64,000 nucleotides of DNA from Stictocephala bisonia (GCA_035578905.1 JAQJVL010000280.1:806001-870000), one strand, 5' to 3'; counted from the stretch's first letter, positions 1 through 14,244 are shown. The notes: generated by a model from the letters alone, not told the origin. Program-made: numbers and translations.

Positions 1-373
1 TTAACAAAGGTTTGCGGATAGCGTAAAATGATTTCATACCTGCATCTCTAAGTCTGGAACTCACAGTTGCTACACTCACATTGTAACGATCATCATCTTG
101 TTTCATGCTGCTTAGTAAATCAGGTGCACTTGCATTTCGGTCCTTTTTGCTCATCACGAGTAGCTTACGATCCTGCCGAGGCGTGGTTTTACGTGGCCTA
201 CCACTCCGCGGGGCATCAATCACGGTACCGGCTAGGTTAAAACGTCGCACTGTATTTTCAACACATGTTTTAGACACATGTAACTTGGATGCAATTGTTC
301 GGTATGAACTACCGGTTTTATACATACCGATAACTTGCCATTTAATGTCCTCGGACACAGATGAGCGGCCCAT
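1..373 (-). CDS. Tc1-like transposase, N-terminal part (runs off window)
   Basis: On the minus strand an open frame starts at an ATG (complement of 371-373) and stays open to base 1, about 124 codons. It begins MGRSSVSEDIKWQVIGMYKT and contains a homeodomain-like helix-turn-helix (SYRTIASKLHVSKTCVENTV), then a GRPRK AT-hook-like motif and a second HTH region (SAPDLLSSMKQ, VSVATVSSRLRDAGM). This is the paired-like DNA-binding N-terminus of Tc1/mariner transposases. The DDE catalytic part would lie beyond the window. No stop or frameshift is seen here. No terminal inverted repeat was recognised to the right. Confidence 0.85.
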   Translation of the reverse strand, partial: MGRSSVSEDIKWQVIGMYKTGSSYRTIASKLHVSKTCVENTVRRFNLAGTVIDAPRSGRPRKTTPRQDRKLLVMSKKDRNASAPDLLSSMKQDDDRYNVSVATVSSRLRDAGMKSFYAIRKPLL

Positions 374-1651
374 AATCACAGCTTTAACTTTCACAAAACA
401 GCGAAATAAACAAATCACAAAGAAGATTGCAGTACAACTGTCACAATGGCAGTGTGGAATGCGCGCGCAGGCTTGTTTCACAAAACAACCGCCAGAGGAA
501 CAATGACGTGCAGACCGCATGTCTGTAAATGAAGGTGTCTACTTGTAGAAGCGAAATTAAAACTCACATTTTTTGTTATAAAATGTTCGAAAATAAAATT
601 TTATTTGTACCCTGACCAGTTGAGTACAAAATTTATTTGTAACATGACATATTTTTTTAAATGATCATCATATTATAATAAAAGTACTGTGCAAGTTTCA
701 TTACAATATGGCAAGCCGTTAAGAAGTTATAAAAATAAAATATCTAAAAAACAAGGTTTTTTTGGCAGTTCCTTAAAGTACATTAATGCATGCTTCTTCC
801 ACATTTTTGGAGATAAAATATTGAAATTTTGAATAAAAACTTGAATTGATGTCCTTAAAACAGCCAACAATCAATAGCATTGAGAAATTAGTTAGTTTAG
901 GGCCAACTGTAACATTTCTCTTTCAGACAGGTGTCCCTAAACTTTCTAGCGACACTGTATATACAGTGGTATTACCCACCCACCCGCCTGCCCAGCCATT
1001 CATGCACAGTGGTATTGACCTACCCGCCCACCCATACACGCACAGTGATATTGAACTAAGGCAAATAGTCTTAAAATTATATGAAACATAAGTTAAGGTT
1101 TATATAATTTTACTATTTTTTATGAATTTCTGAAAAAAATATCTGTAGATATGTGAAAAATTGCTTAGCGGTATGGGAAAATCTAACACCTAGTTTGAGG
1201 ATTAAAAGAGGGGTTTTTACTTTAAATATTTTTTTAACAAATAACTATATTATTATAATATATTAGAATCTAACATAAATTTTATCAAATTCAACCTGGA
1301 AAGAAAAATAAATATATGCTAGTTAATATTTGAATCATATATATATTTTTAAATCATACTTATTTGTTTTTGTTGATTTAGTAAAATGTATTGATAATGA
1401 TTTTAGATATTAAATTTTAATCTGCATAAAAAAGCTCTTAATTTAGTGATGAAGCTTATTTATGTTAATTATCTACTCATAAATCTTAAATTGTCCAGAC
1501 AAGGCTGCTTGGCATTTCATTACAGCCTAAAATGCTGTTCTCAATTTGATCTAAATTTTTGTTATGAATATGAAACCTCAAAACTTAAACATGCCATGGA
1601 TGTTTGGAGACCAAGCTCCCAAACAATATGGACACCTATTATTGCTTAAAA
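374..1651. other. AT-rich intergenic or intronic DNA
   Basis: No gene seen. A C/A-rich patch at about 978-1050 has two imperfect copies of a unit rich in CCCACC followed by CACAGTG and TATTGA. Small open frames here lack any family signature. Confidence 0.6.
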
Positions 1652-3563
<1,912 letters not shown>

Positions 3564-3615
3564 AGATCGGAATTCTGTGTCACAATGCCTCAAACATCAG
3601 TGGATTCAACCCCAG
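3564..3615 (+). CDS. Dapk1: DAPK1-like exon: C-terminal end of kinase domain
   Basis: This short exon of 52 nt lies between a TTATTGCAG acceptor and a strong GTAAGG donor. Read with one carried-over base it gives 17 residues, DRNSVSQCLKHQWIQPQ. They match the end of a CaMK-group kinase domain (subdomain XI, where R-x-(S/T)-x2-(D/Q)-x-L-x-H-x-W-I is typical). It ends in phase 0, which fits the next exon found at 15534. The exon is too short to be recognised without its neighbours; the call rests on the H-x-W-I signature, two good splice sites, and a DAPK ankyrin exon on the same strand downstream. The rest of the kinase domain must lie upstream of the window. Confidence 0.72.
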
Positions 3616-3775
3616 GTAAGGGCATCTATAAGTTGTAAATCTCTCAGATTGTAAAGACTTAGGTTCAGTTTCCAATTTGTCTAAAAATTAGTTCTTTTTT
3701 TCTAATTTGTTAAATCACTGTATCCCATTTAAAATTTGTATTGCTTCAGGCATCAGATCAAATAAATGGATTTCT

Positions 3776-4445
3776 AGGGACACCCTTGCATACTTTGTGT
3801 GCCAACCCCGAAACTCGCTGCTCGATAGTACTCGGCCTCCGGCCTCGGCTGTGAAGAATCACTACAGATAATAGTAGGTTAACTGTACAACCTAAAATCA
3901 CATTATTACATTTATTTACAGTATCTTACTAACATTATTTATGTTGCTACCTATTAATTAGTATAGCCTACTTCAAATGTTTTAGTTTCATTTATTTTTG
4001 TTTAGCAGCTTAAGATTAATTAAATAACCAAAATAACTCCATTAGATTACAATTTAAACGTTCAAGTTCTGTATAGCGGAGGCCTACCTACAATCGATTG
4101 TGAACAAAACCATGCTTACATCCTTCCCTGGTTTATAATTATGACAGATCTAACCTCCTCACCATTACAAACACCATTGTATATATTCCAACAGCTGTTA
4201 AAACTTGTTGGAAATCATTGTTATATTTGAACAGCTGTTTGGTTCGGTTCATTTAAATCTTTCCCTATGTTATTCTTACGGCGAAAAACGTACTTTTAGG
4301 GCTTCTCACACCCTTCATGATGAAAATATTGAAGAATTAAGACCTTATTGCAAAAATACGAAATGAGGCATTTTTGTTGACGTCTCAACTGTTTAAATTA
4401 GTCAAGAAATAAGGGACTTATATTGACAAAAAACGGCTTCACATA
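3776..4445 (-). repeat. Interspersed repeat family A, copy 1
   Basis: A roughly 670-bp sequence beginning GGGACACCC and ending near 4445 is found again, reverse-complemented, at about 9260-9585 and 11905-14870. Shared blocks include GTGTGCCAACCCC, ATTTATTTACAGTATCT and TATATTTGAACAGCTGTT. This copy is uninterrupted and acts as an empty-site reference for the Penelope insertion in copy 3. No open frame is conserved. The boundary at 3776 is sharp; the other end is gradual. Class of element unknown. Confidence 0.8.
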
Positions 4446-5250
4446 TTATATATAAGAATTGTGATCAAAATGTAATAGTAGGCCTTACCATTACTATTAC
4501 ATTTTGGTAAAATAATAGTAGTAAATGTAATAGTTTAATTACAGACTAGTTCCTTTACACGGATTGAAGAAAAGAGTGTTTAATTCTTGTATTCAAATTA
4601 TGACTGCCAATGAATACAAGAAAACTCAAACAACACCTGGGAACTCATCTCTGTCTGTACTCTACGGCTATTTCAAACAAAACATATTTTATTGGAGTTG
4701 TTAGGGCCTTACTTCTAAAATTATATCAGTATTACTAATTCATATAAAAGCTATTCATCAACTTCCAAAACCTATATAGATTGTTGATATTACTTTACTT
4801 AATCAACTGTCTCGACAATTCAGGTTAGCCTATAGAAGGTCCACTCCAAATGATTTTAACTTTGTGTGTAATAAGGTTGATTGATTATGGGTAAGACAAA
4901 CTTATACTGAGGTTGTTATTATTTGGTCATAAAATTTTGTTACTTGAAAACAGTTTTAGGAAATAAAACAATATGATTTTCCTTCAGAAAAATAACAATT
5001 TGGTCCTAAATTAATGACAAATGTGTTGCCATATCTATTGGTGAATGATTCCATGAATTTGCCTGTCATCTAATCATGCTACTTATAATAAATAAAATAA
5101 CCAATAAGATTCAAAATATCAAGAGAGGTGTTTTGGAGTCTATTTAAAATTTTAAAATGTCTTGTTCCTTAAAAACACTACTTATAATACTTTATACATA
5201 CAAATAGAGTAAAAAAGTAAAATTATTTTCTTAAATAACAAATTGTTATA
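4446..5250. other. AT-rich intronic DNA with one hairpin
   Basis: Near 4468-4510 a 15-bp inverted repeat (CAAAATGTAATAGTA and its complement) flanks an 11-nt loop. Nothing else is recognised. Confidence 0.5.
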
Positions 5251-7206
5251 CAGAGTGTTCATAAAAACCCTTTAACACTTCGGGATATGGTTACGTACAT
5301 GAAAACTAAGAAAAAAGTTCATATAAACATTTGTCCTAAAACGCTCAGTTTTCCGTTTGTCTGTCAGAATGTGTTTTCTAAATAATTTATCATATTTTAT
5401 TAACCCCTCAAGATATTATCTTTAAACCTGGTACGTATATGAAGATAGTTTTTTTTAATTTGCATATGTTGTTACATATATAGTACAAGTGAACGTCACA
5501 CAACACAAATTTATTACAACATCGCTCACCTTTCTCAGACCAGAGGGATTCACACACAAAAGTGATTCTTTTGTGAATCCCTCTGATTTGAGGTAGGTGA
5601 GCGTGGTTCGCCAACCAATGTGCATTTTGTGCTTGTATTTTGATATACTTGTGCATTATGTACTTGTATTGTAATATATTTGTGCATTTTGTACTTATAT
5701 TGTAATATATTTGTGTTGTGTGATATTCAGTATGGAGTATCAAGTTTCTGCTAAGTACCATTTCAATATGGTGGTTATTTTTAGTTTTCAAAGCTTAATA
5801 TCTTAAAAAGTGTAAATAAAAAAAAAACACTAAGATTCACAAAAATTGCTAAATTTGATTTCCTTACAGATGGTATAATGATTGTTAGGATTGAATCAAT
5901 AATAACTGATAAGTTTTCATTTTTGGAATACAGTACCTACATGCTAATATTGTGGCAATTTTATCCAAATAGCATGTACTGTATTATAAAAATTACAACT
6001 TATCATTTATTAACGATTAATCCATATAACGTCACAGACGCAGTACCGCACATAGCGTTACTTTCCTGTAATGTCATGGACGCATTATGGTGCAATTGAG
6101 CATAATGGCCTATATAATTAGGTTAACTGCGGTTTTATTATATGTTTGTGTCAGTCATATTCCCATTAGTTCCTTTACACAGTATTTAAGCCATATGGGC
6201 TTCCCACTCAATTAAAATGGCAGGTTAAATGGGCGGAGTCAATCCCTTCACCTTATGCATAACGTCTAGACGCCGTACCGTGCGAATTGCACTGCAGCTG
6301 GCATCGTTGTTCTGGCTCCATTATTTCTAGCGCCTGTTGTAATATACTGCCTTCTTTTGTTGTTATTTGTATTTTTATATTGTTATTATATTTAGTTGTG
6401 TAAGTGTATTTTTATATTTATATGTCCTATTACGTAAAATATAGCTCATATTGATGACGTGAACTTTGAAGATTTTTTGGAGGACTACCAATCAAAAAAT
6501 AAATGATTAGAAAGTATACTTTTCATGATTTAATTCATAAGTGCAACCATTTATTTGATTTAGGCGTATATAAAAGTGTTTTAAAAAAATGATTCAATTT
6601 TTAGCAAACTTGTATATTTAACCGAATATTGTGTAAAATAAACATTATAACGTAAATTTTATTCATAATTCAATTATACAAATGTTTAAAAATATTTTGA
6701 CTCTTTTTTAGCATTCCCACTACTTTAAAAGTAATTAAAATATTAACTTTGAGGAATAAAGAAATTTTTTTCTTATAATAAGAAACGTAATTTCAAAGTT
6801 CATGAAATTCTTCATGATGCTTAAAGGGTTAAATTGAAACAATCATTACACCACCTTTTAGAAAATTAGATTTAGCAATTTTTGTGTCTTGTAGTTTTTT
6901 GAAACAATTATACTTTTTAAGATTTTAACCTTTAAAAACTAAAAATAGCCACCAGTTTAAAAAAGTACCAAGTAGGAACTTAATACTCTATACTAAATTA
7001 GGTCTTATTATTCTTCATACGTCTACCGAGTATAAAGATAATATCCTGAGGGGTTATTAAGATGTGATAAAATATGTAAAAAACACATTCAGACAGACCG
7101 ATGGAAAACTAAGCATTTTGGACATATGTTTACAGGGACTTTTTCTTAGTTTTCATGTAAGTAATCATGTACCGCAGTCTTGAAGGGGTTTTTTATCAAC
7201 ACCCTG
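5251..7206. mobile_element. Foldback DNA element with long terminal inverted repeats
   Basis: The left end CAGAGTGTTCATAAAAACCC and the reverse complement of the right end CAGGGTGTTGATAAAAAACC match, and the match continues for hundreds of bases. The left arm is 5251-5455 plus 5725-5895, and the right arm about 6835-7206. The left arm is split by a smaller insertion. The middle (about 5900-6830) has no open frame of note. This is a non-autonomous TIR/foldback element. Family and target duplication are not clear. Confidence 0.85.
5496..5723. mobile_element. Nested MITE inside the foldback element's left arm
   Basis: It is bounded by a perfect 15-bp inverted repeat, TCACACAACACAAAT and its complement. 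It interrupts a stretch that is continuous in the right arm of the host element. Inside are a long hairpin at about 5518-5605 (arms include GAGGGATTCAC and GTGAATCCCTC, and GCTCACCT and AGGTGAGC) and three imperfect tandem units of about 32 bp rich in TTGTGCATTTTGTAC (about 5615-5710). The order of insertion is clear: host element first, MITE later. Confidence 0.8.
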
Positions 7207-7301
7207 TGTAACTAAAATGATAACAATAGATCAGCAAATTGGATTTGATTAAGGTGTTATGAGTAATATGTTAGAAATAGATAATAATTTAAGTACAAAC
7301 T

Positions 7302-7364
7302 AATCAGTAATAATATTAAACTACAGTGTAAAATTTACACTGTAGTTTAATATTATTACTGATT
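7302..7364. repeat. 63-bp perfect palindrome
   Basis: Two 31-nt arms are exact reverse complements around one central A at 7333. The arm ends with CTACAGTGTAAA. It lies between the foldback element and the next MITE and is not part of either. Confidence 0.95.
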
Positions 7365-7404
7365 TAATACAATTAGGTCGATAGTACATTCATCATTTCA
7401 TATA

Positions 7405-7848
7405 CAGGGTGGAAAAAAATATGGAAACGCTTTCACAACGTTATTTTTTTCCAAAGATAATTTGATAATTTAATTTTTTTCAGATAATTGAAATAATATT
7501 TGTTTCAGATTAGTTACTTTGAAATTCAAATTACTGCTACTCTGGAATATTATACTGGATAAATACTCTGGAAAAGTATTATCTGGAAAAATTACCGCAT
7601 ATACCTTTTGAAGTCCGGTTTGCGGCAATTAATTTCTCTTGGATGGACCTTTTGTTTGATACCAAACTCTACCTAAGCTTATATTGAAGATTTTCGTTCA
7701 ACTCCTCGTGGGCTGTCCCCCTGAAAAGATGAAATGTACCTAATGGCGTCAAAAAGTACTGTGTAACCATGATCATGTACAAGATTTCACTTTTACAAGT
7801 GAAGTTATACAAAAGTTGTGAAAGTGTTTCCATACTTTTTCCACCCTG
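7405..7848. mobile_element. MITE with 36-bp terminal inverted repeats
   Basis: It begins CAGGGTGGAAAAAAATATGG and ends with the reverse complement of CAGGGTGGAAAAAGTATGG. About 36 terminal bases match with few differences. It is 444 bp long with no coding capacity. A target duplication is not clear. Confidence 0.85.
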
Positions 7849-9259
7849 ATAGCATTTCTTATATTCACATTTATAATTTTGTACAGTACATAGTCAAGTG
7901 CAGGGGAAAAAATATTCAAATACTTAAAATAGTTTGGTTCCTTTAAAACTATAAATTCTATCCATGTTATTTATATGTTACTTAAGATCAACAGTATTGT
8001 AGTACTCAACCCATTGTAAAGTTATAATTTTCTCCTTATTTTTTGACTAGTTTATTCATAAGAAAAGAAACTGTACAAAGATATTGTAATAAATTACAAT
8101 TAAAATAACAATATGCACATGTAAATTTCAAACAATATCTTTATAACTGTATAGAAAATGCATTGACTCCAATATTATATATTGACTTCTGCAGACTTGA
8201 TAGTGAATGCAATGTACCTATCTAGGTTCATGTCAATAAATTATGAGTGTAATTTCCTTGTGAGACTTCAAAAGTCATAAACATTTCACTACAACTGTTA
8301 CTATGTGGTCAGAATTAGTGAACACAAGTCTGATTAAACACGACCCAGTTAGCACTAATTTGAATATTATATTTTTGAAAACTTGTTATAAAAGAATCAT
8401 AGCTGAAATTAAATTGTATACGAACTTTAAAAGAAACACTAATTTTAAGTTGAAAATAAGAATTTCAGTGAACTTAGATAAAATTGTACTGACAGGCCTT
8501 TGTTTAAAATGTTACAGTTTTGAAGTAAAAAAATAAATAGATATGTAACTATGCATAGAATAAATTTAAACAATATTCTGAGTAAAAAAATGCAATGATT
8601 GTGATAGTCACAAATCTAAAATCCCATTTCAAAATGAATATTTTTAATACTTCTATTTTGGTCAGTTGTAAATTTATTAGTAAAGTTTTCCTTGCTAGTG
8701 AATTTTCAACTACAGGAAAATTTTGCTATCAATAATTTGTATATGTACAGTTACATTTCTCAGTAATATTATCAGTTGTTCTTTTCTTCAGTGAACAAGT
8801 TGAGTTGTTTGAGTCTTGGCTGGAAAGTATGGCAGGAACTCTGTATTGATTTCCTTCTAGCCTTCATTTGTAATTCTGTCTATCTTGTGGCCTAGAATTC
8901 ATAAGCATGTTTATATTTCTCGCTTCATATTACTTATTTTTCTGATACCTACTATAAATTCTTTTGATGTTTTATTTAAATTATCTAATTGTAATGCTGT
9001 ATTGATTAATACCATGAAGTACTTAACACGCAATAATTTATTTTAACTGTGCTGTGTGTGGAAGGGAGGTTTGGTTTTACTCTAATCAAACTTGTTTTTA
9101 TTAAGTTAAAAAAAAAAAAAAAAAAAAAAAATACCACGAGTAATTATTAAATTTATAATTTTATAAAAAACTTGATAATATTGTAGTATAGTAAACATTC
9201 TATTCACAGGCACGAAGTAAGAATACATTTAAAAAATAGTTTCAAGATAGATACTCTTA
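7849..9259. other. AT-rich intronic DNA with poly(A) run
   Basis: No gene seen. A run of more than 20 A residues lies at about 9107-9131. It has no recognisable retroelement body upstream, so it is left as a simple repeat. Confidence 0.5.
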
Positions 9260-9585
9260 TGTTTTCTTATTTAAATTTTCTAGTGATTAAGATTGCCTCT
9301 TTATAAAATATGGTAAAATTAAAAAATAATCATGTTATTTGTCTTATTTGAAAAAGAATCGAGAAGTAACAGTTGTTCAAATATAAATAAGATTTACAAC
9401 AGGTGTTTGTAATATTGATGAGGTTACATTTGGTGTTTATGATAATAAATAGGTAGCAATGCAAGTAATGTGAGTGTGATTGTAAATAAATTTAATATTG
9501 TAATTTTACTTTATATAGTTAATCTACTACTGGTGGGGTTGGCACATGTAGCGTGCAGGGGTGTTCCCTACTAATCATTATTTGC
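9260..9585 (+). repeat. Interspersed repeat family A, copy 2 (truncated)
   Basis: Reverse complement of part of copy 1. It includes CAGTTGTTCAAATATAAATA, GGTAGCAATGC and GGGGTTGGCACATGT, and ends GGGGTGTTCCCTA, the counterpart of the sharp end of copy 1. It is about half the full length. Confidence 0.75.
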
Positions 9586-11904
9586 TGTACAGTCAAAATA
9601 TAATTACTAAGGGGATTTGAACGTGTTTTATCATTCAATTTATTTTTTAAATTTACAACTTGCATTTTATATTCTACAAATTACAAAATTATAAATCAAA
9701 TAACTTTGCAATATTATTTTGTTTGAAAATAACTAAAAATATCTGTTTATCTATGTGTAATGTTTAAGAAAAAACCACTCTTAATTTTGAATTTTTTAGA
9801 ATTAAGAATTGCTTATTTTGTATTTTTTCTAAATAGTCTTGAAACTATCTGAAATATATAAAATATTATTGGTTTCTGTTTTTAAACAAAAAAATTTAAT
9901 AAATAAATTTAGAAATTGATTAGACAAGAAAATACTCTTTATTAACTTATATACTTCATATTATTGGTTTATTTACAGGTTGATCACATTAATGGTCAAA
10001 ATTACACAACTTTACAGGGTTTTGACAGACAGATGCAAATCATGATATAGTTGTGTGTACCTGGTAAAACTAAACAATGCAACTTCTGAGTTTATAATTT
10101 ATTTGATGAGCATTGGACATAACCGTCCATAGTAAAACACTAATATTGCATTTAACATTTTTTTTATTATTAACTTGGTACTGAAAGATAAAAATAATAA
10201 AAGTTTATGTTTTCTCAATTTTTATTGTATTTTGTCAAAGTTGTACGAAAGTTAAGGAATATATATTTTGAAACAATTTTATGTATATACTATTTTAGGG
10301 TTTGAATTGTATACATAAGATAATATTTAAATACTTTTGAATAATATATGTAATCACTCAGTTTTAAAATAGAGCAGACTTTCACTATAATCAGCTGTGC
10401 CACCAACCTCTGTCATGATAAACTTATCATGAACTGGCAAGCAGACTGACTCATGCATGAGACTACATGTAGTTAATTGTGACTTGTTAAATGCTACAGT
10501 TTATCTTTTTGTCTTTAAATAAATGTTTTTAATCTCCTGTTTTTAATCAATGGAGGTAAGATATTTTAATCATCCACAATATTTATTTTTCATATCAACA
10601 AATCAGTGTCTTGACATTCATTTTATTTAAAAAGAAATCTATGCTAGTACATTAGTTTGTGTTCTCAACACTGTTGATGTTCACATGTTCTTGTTACACT
10701 CAGGAAGCTCAAATGCTGTAAAATTTTTTTAAAATGTGATTTTAGTCTCTAGCATTTTACTTCTAGCAGATGTAATTTGAGAAAAATTAATTTATTACTT
10801 GTTGATATTTAAGGCATAATATGATGGTTTATAAGTCTTAAAATAGCTAACTTCATTGAGTTTCACCATAAACAAAAACAAATAGCATGTGTTGTACAAC
10901 AATTTGATTAAAAAACAATAATTTGCCTCAAATTGGACACTCATTATTATTAAAAGTTTTGCGAATGAATAATTTAGAATCGTATTGGCCGGCTTTAAAT
11001 GCATAATATGATGCATAATTTTATCATGAAATAACTATAAGTTTTTTTAATTGTTACAAAATTATAGCAATTTAGCTAAAAAATAAAAATTAAAAAATTA
11101 AACTGAAAAGATTTTCCTATTTCATTGAGTGAATTCATTTTAAAAAAAAATTAAATGAACATTAGTTATAGGGGTATGTTATTAGTCTGAGTTGAACATT
11201 TGTTCATGCTAATCGATAAAATTTGAAGATCAGCAACTAAAGCAAAAACTTAAAAATTTGAAACTCAAGAAATGTATTTATCTGACAAAGTTTCATAAAT
11301 TATGACCATTTTTTAAAATGAATAGCTCAGCCGAACAACGTTGCAAGTGACAAACACCAACATTTTCAATTTAAAAAAACCGTTATTGTGAATATATCTA
11401 CTGTAAATAGGTGTTTTTTGTTTTGTTTTAAACTCTTCATTTATATCAAAGTTATGTATAAATGGAACATTTTTATGCTTTCATTGACTGAAATTTTGAA
11501 ATTTTAGGCAAAGTACTTGCAGGTACAACGTTGCAACATTGTTCTTCGAATATAACAATAACTAACTGCTAAGGAGACTAATACAGTCTTGTACTTACTT
11601 TTTTAAATACAACATTTATAATTGTAAAAATACAGGCCTACAATAAATATGTTTTAAATATTCAGTTTAATTTAAACTAACTGGTAGAAAAACTGAAAAG
11701 TGATTCAATTCTGTACTTTAATAAAGTTGGTTGGAACATTGTTTTATTCACCTATTCTAGTGGAAGTTTTTTCTAGAATAGGCATCTTTCTTTTTTATAT
11801 GTATATGGATTTCCAGCATCTTTTTTCCGACAAGAAAAAATGTATGACACATGTTTTTCCATTCAGACACTTTCAATTATCTTTTCCTGTCACTATTCAT
11901 CCTA
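9586..11904. other. AT-rich intronic DNA, nothing recognised
   Basis: Over 2 kb with no convincing open frame, transposon end or exon. The calmodulin-binding exon of a DAPK gene could in principle lie here but none was found by eye. Confidence 0.5.
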
Positions 11905-12184
11905 TTTCATGCGTTTTTTGTCAACACAACTCCTCCCTTATTTCTTGACCAATCTAAACGGTTGGGTTGTCAAAATATTTGTCTCTCTTTGTAGTTCTGC
12001 AATAAAGTCTTAATTCTTAAATATTTTCACTCTGAAGGGTAAGAGAAGCCTTCAAAGTATGTTTTTCATCCATAAAAATAACATAGAGAGAGATTTAAAT
12101 GAATCCATAGTAACTAATGGCTGCTCAAATGTAAATAATGATTTCGAAAAAGATTTTGACAGCTGTTGGAATGTAAAGAATTAT

Positions 12185-12366
12185 GAGAGAGACAAAGGTA
12201 GTTGGACATTTGCCATCATTACGTGAAAAATAACAATCACGACGTTTCGATTTGGTAAAACCCAAACCTTTTTCAAGTGCTAAAAACTAAATTACATCTA
12301 CACAAACATGTTATAAAACTACGTTCTTAAACTAATAAACTTATCTACTTTAATAATTATCTACAT
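12185..12366 (-). repeat. PLE terminal inverted repeat, left arm
   Basis: Reverse complement of the arm at 14245-14426 with only a few differences, for example CGTCGTGATT here against CGTTGCGATT there. The truncated RT frame starts directly after it. It contains a hammerhead-like stem motif on the minus strand at 12241-12277. Confidence 0.92.
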
Positions 12367-12379
12367 AATAATACATTAA

Positions 12380-13657
12380 TATATCAGTACAAATACATTA
12401 ATAATCGAAAACAGGCTTAATCAAGACACTAAACTTTCAGAACGTACCAAACTGCCTATTCACGTAATAATGGAACTTTTACAGCTTTGCACTGAATGTA
12501 ATCACTTTGAAATAGATGGTCAAATATACCGCCAGGATGATGGTATGGCAATGGGTTCCCCACTATCACCTATTTTCGCCAATATCTACAGGGAAGAGTT
12601 TGAGGAACAAGCAATTGCTTCCTCAAATCTCAAACCTAAGGTTTGGCTTAGGTACGTGGACGACACATTTGTCTGCTGGAGTCACGGTGAACCTAATTTA
12701 GAAGAATTTTTAAAACACTTGAACAAGGTTTCACCCACCATTAAATTCACCATGGAAAAAGAAATAAACAATAAATTATCATTTTTGGATGTAAATGTAG
12801 AAAAAACAAAACATGGCCTAAAAACATCAGTCTACATAAAACAAACTCACACAGGCAAATACCTCAATTTCAATTCTAACCACCCACAAACTGTTAAAGA
12901 AGGAGTAGCCTTCTCTCTCTTTGATAGGGCCCGAGCCATATGCTCAGACAAAACTAAACTAGACAATGAACTAAACAATGTTTCCAAAGATCTAACAAAC
13001 GATGGCTACCCTCAGTCTCTCATAAACAAATGCAAACAAATAAGAAAACGCAAACAAACACCCACTGACACAGAAAAGCCGAAAGCATTCATGTCCATTC
13101 CATATACGCCTAACCTTTCAGAAAAAATCAGACGCATAGCTAGGAAATACAAAATCAGAACATCATTCAACACACAAAACACATTAAGACAGTCTTTAAC
13201 TAAAACTAAACCAAAGAATGAGGAGCAATCCTCCAAAAATGTAGTTTATTGCATTACTTGTGAATGCAATGAAAAATACATAGGGGAAACATAGAGACCA
13301 CTGGAAGTTAGGCTAAAAGAACACAAAAATAACATTAAAAAAGGAAACACTACACATTCTAAATTAGCTGAACATGCCTGGAACAATGAGCACAGATTTA
13401 ATTGGGATAACACTAAAATACTTCACAGGGAACAACATTTTTTTAAACGTAAATTCATCGAAGGTGCCTTTATGAAACTAAATAATGAACAAGTAATCAG
13501 TCAAAGTAGCATAGAAGTTAGACCCATGTGGGTTCCTTTACTTAAAAACACACTTGATAAAAAGTTCAATACACTCATGACATCATCTAACCAGAATCCT
13601 ACACCACCTGCACCTATAACAATTAAACACCCCATGAGTCTCCGTCCCCGTACCTGA
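12380..13657 (+). pseudogene. Penelope reverse transcriptase plus GIY-YIG endonuclease, 5'-truncated
   Basis: The frame is open from about 12380 to a TAG at 13292-13294, then continues in the same frame to TGA at 13655-13657. It holds RT palm motifs GMAMGSPLSP (motif B) and YVDDTF (catalytic motif C). It then carries PLE-specific segments (SFLDVNV, NSNHP) and the GIY-YIG start VYCITCECNEKYIGET. After the stop come PLEVRLKEHKNN and the downstream nuclease part with AFMKLNNEQ. The N-terminal fingers and motif A are missing, so it is 5'-truncated. Apart from one nonsense codon placed right after YIGET, the remaining 425 codons are undamaged, which suggests a fairly young copy. Penelope enzymes combine RT with a GIY-YIG nuclease for target-primed insertion. 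Confidence 0.92.
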
Positions 13658-13966
13658 GTCACCGCATTTTTGGCGATCTCGGAGCGTACGTCCCTGACCT
13701 CGTCAGTCTGTGTATGGTTGTTGTGAAGTGTAGTGTGTATGTTTGTCTAGTCCCCGTGTTTTATAACCTTGGAGGGAACTTCGTAGACACTGCATTTGGA
13801 TTGTATCATCCTCACTTCGTACCTGGGACGTCTAGACGCCATCGTCACTGCGGGTGTAAGACTTCATCATTTTTGTAATATTTGATTATGGTATTGTTTT
13901 ATTCCTAATAATTGTTGTCTTTTCAGGTTAAAATGTAATTTTAATAGTAGTCTCAGTCCTTCCGAG

Positions 13967-13968
<2 letters not shown>

Positions 13969-13999
<31 letters not shown>
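13969..13999. repeat. (AT)n microsatellite
   Basis: About 15 uninterrupted AT dinucleotides in the 3' non-coding part of the Penelope element. Confidence 0.98.
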
Positions 14000-14000
<1 letters not shown>

Positions 14001-14244
14001 CTTTTTATGCGTGTTGAATGTTATTTTAAATTGATTGTGTTTTTCAGGTACCATATATTTATGATTAGTTAATGTAATCTGATTTCAGTCTGATTTGAAT
14101 ATTAATTTTATTGTGTTTTATATTTTTCGTTGATATCGTGACCTTGACAGTGCCTAATTGGCTATATTAATTTAACCCTGTTAATATTTTTTATATTTAG
14201 TAGAAGTTCATTTTGTTGTACTCCATTCTAGGATCTAGGTTAAA

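Noticed and set aside
105..506. 133-codon + strand open frame
   Set aside because: It lies antisense to the Tc1-like transposase, which has clear HTH motifs on the minus strand; the + frame has no signature.
8792..8890. Possible exon after TTTTCTTCAG reading NKLSCLSLGWKVWQE
   Set aside because: No donor follows before the stop and the peptide is not like the DAPK calmodulin segment beyond one Trp.
9107..9131. Poly(A) run as the tail of a retrocopy
   Set aside because: No coding or SINE/LINE body could be recognised upstream.
12000..12185. About 60 codons of open frame continuing after the Penelope element at 14464
   Set aside because: It coincides with repeat A, whose other copies do not keep the frame.
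13012..13236. 74-codon minus frame
   Set aside because: Antisense to the Penelope RT frame.
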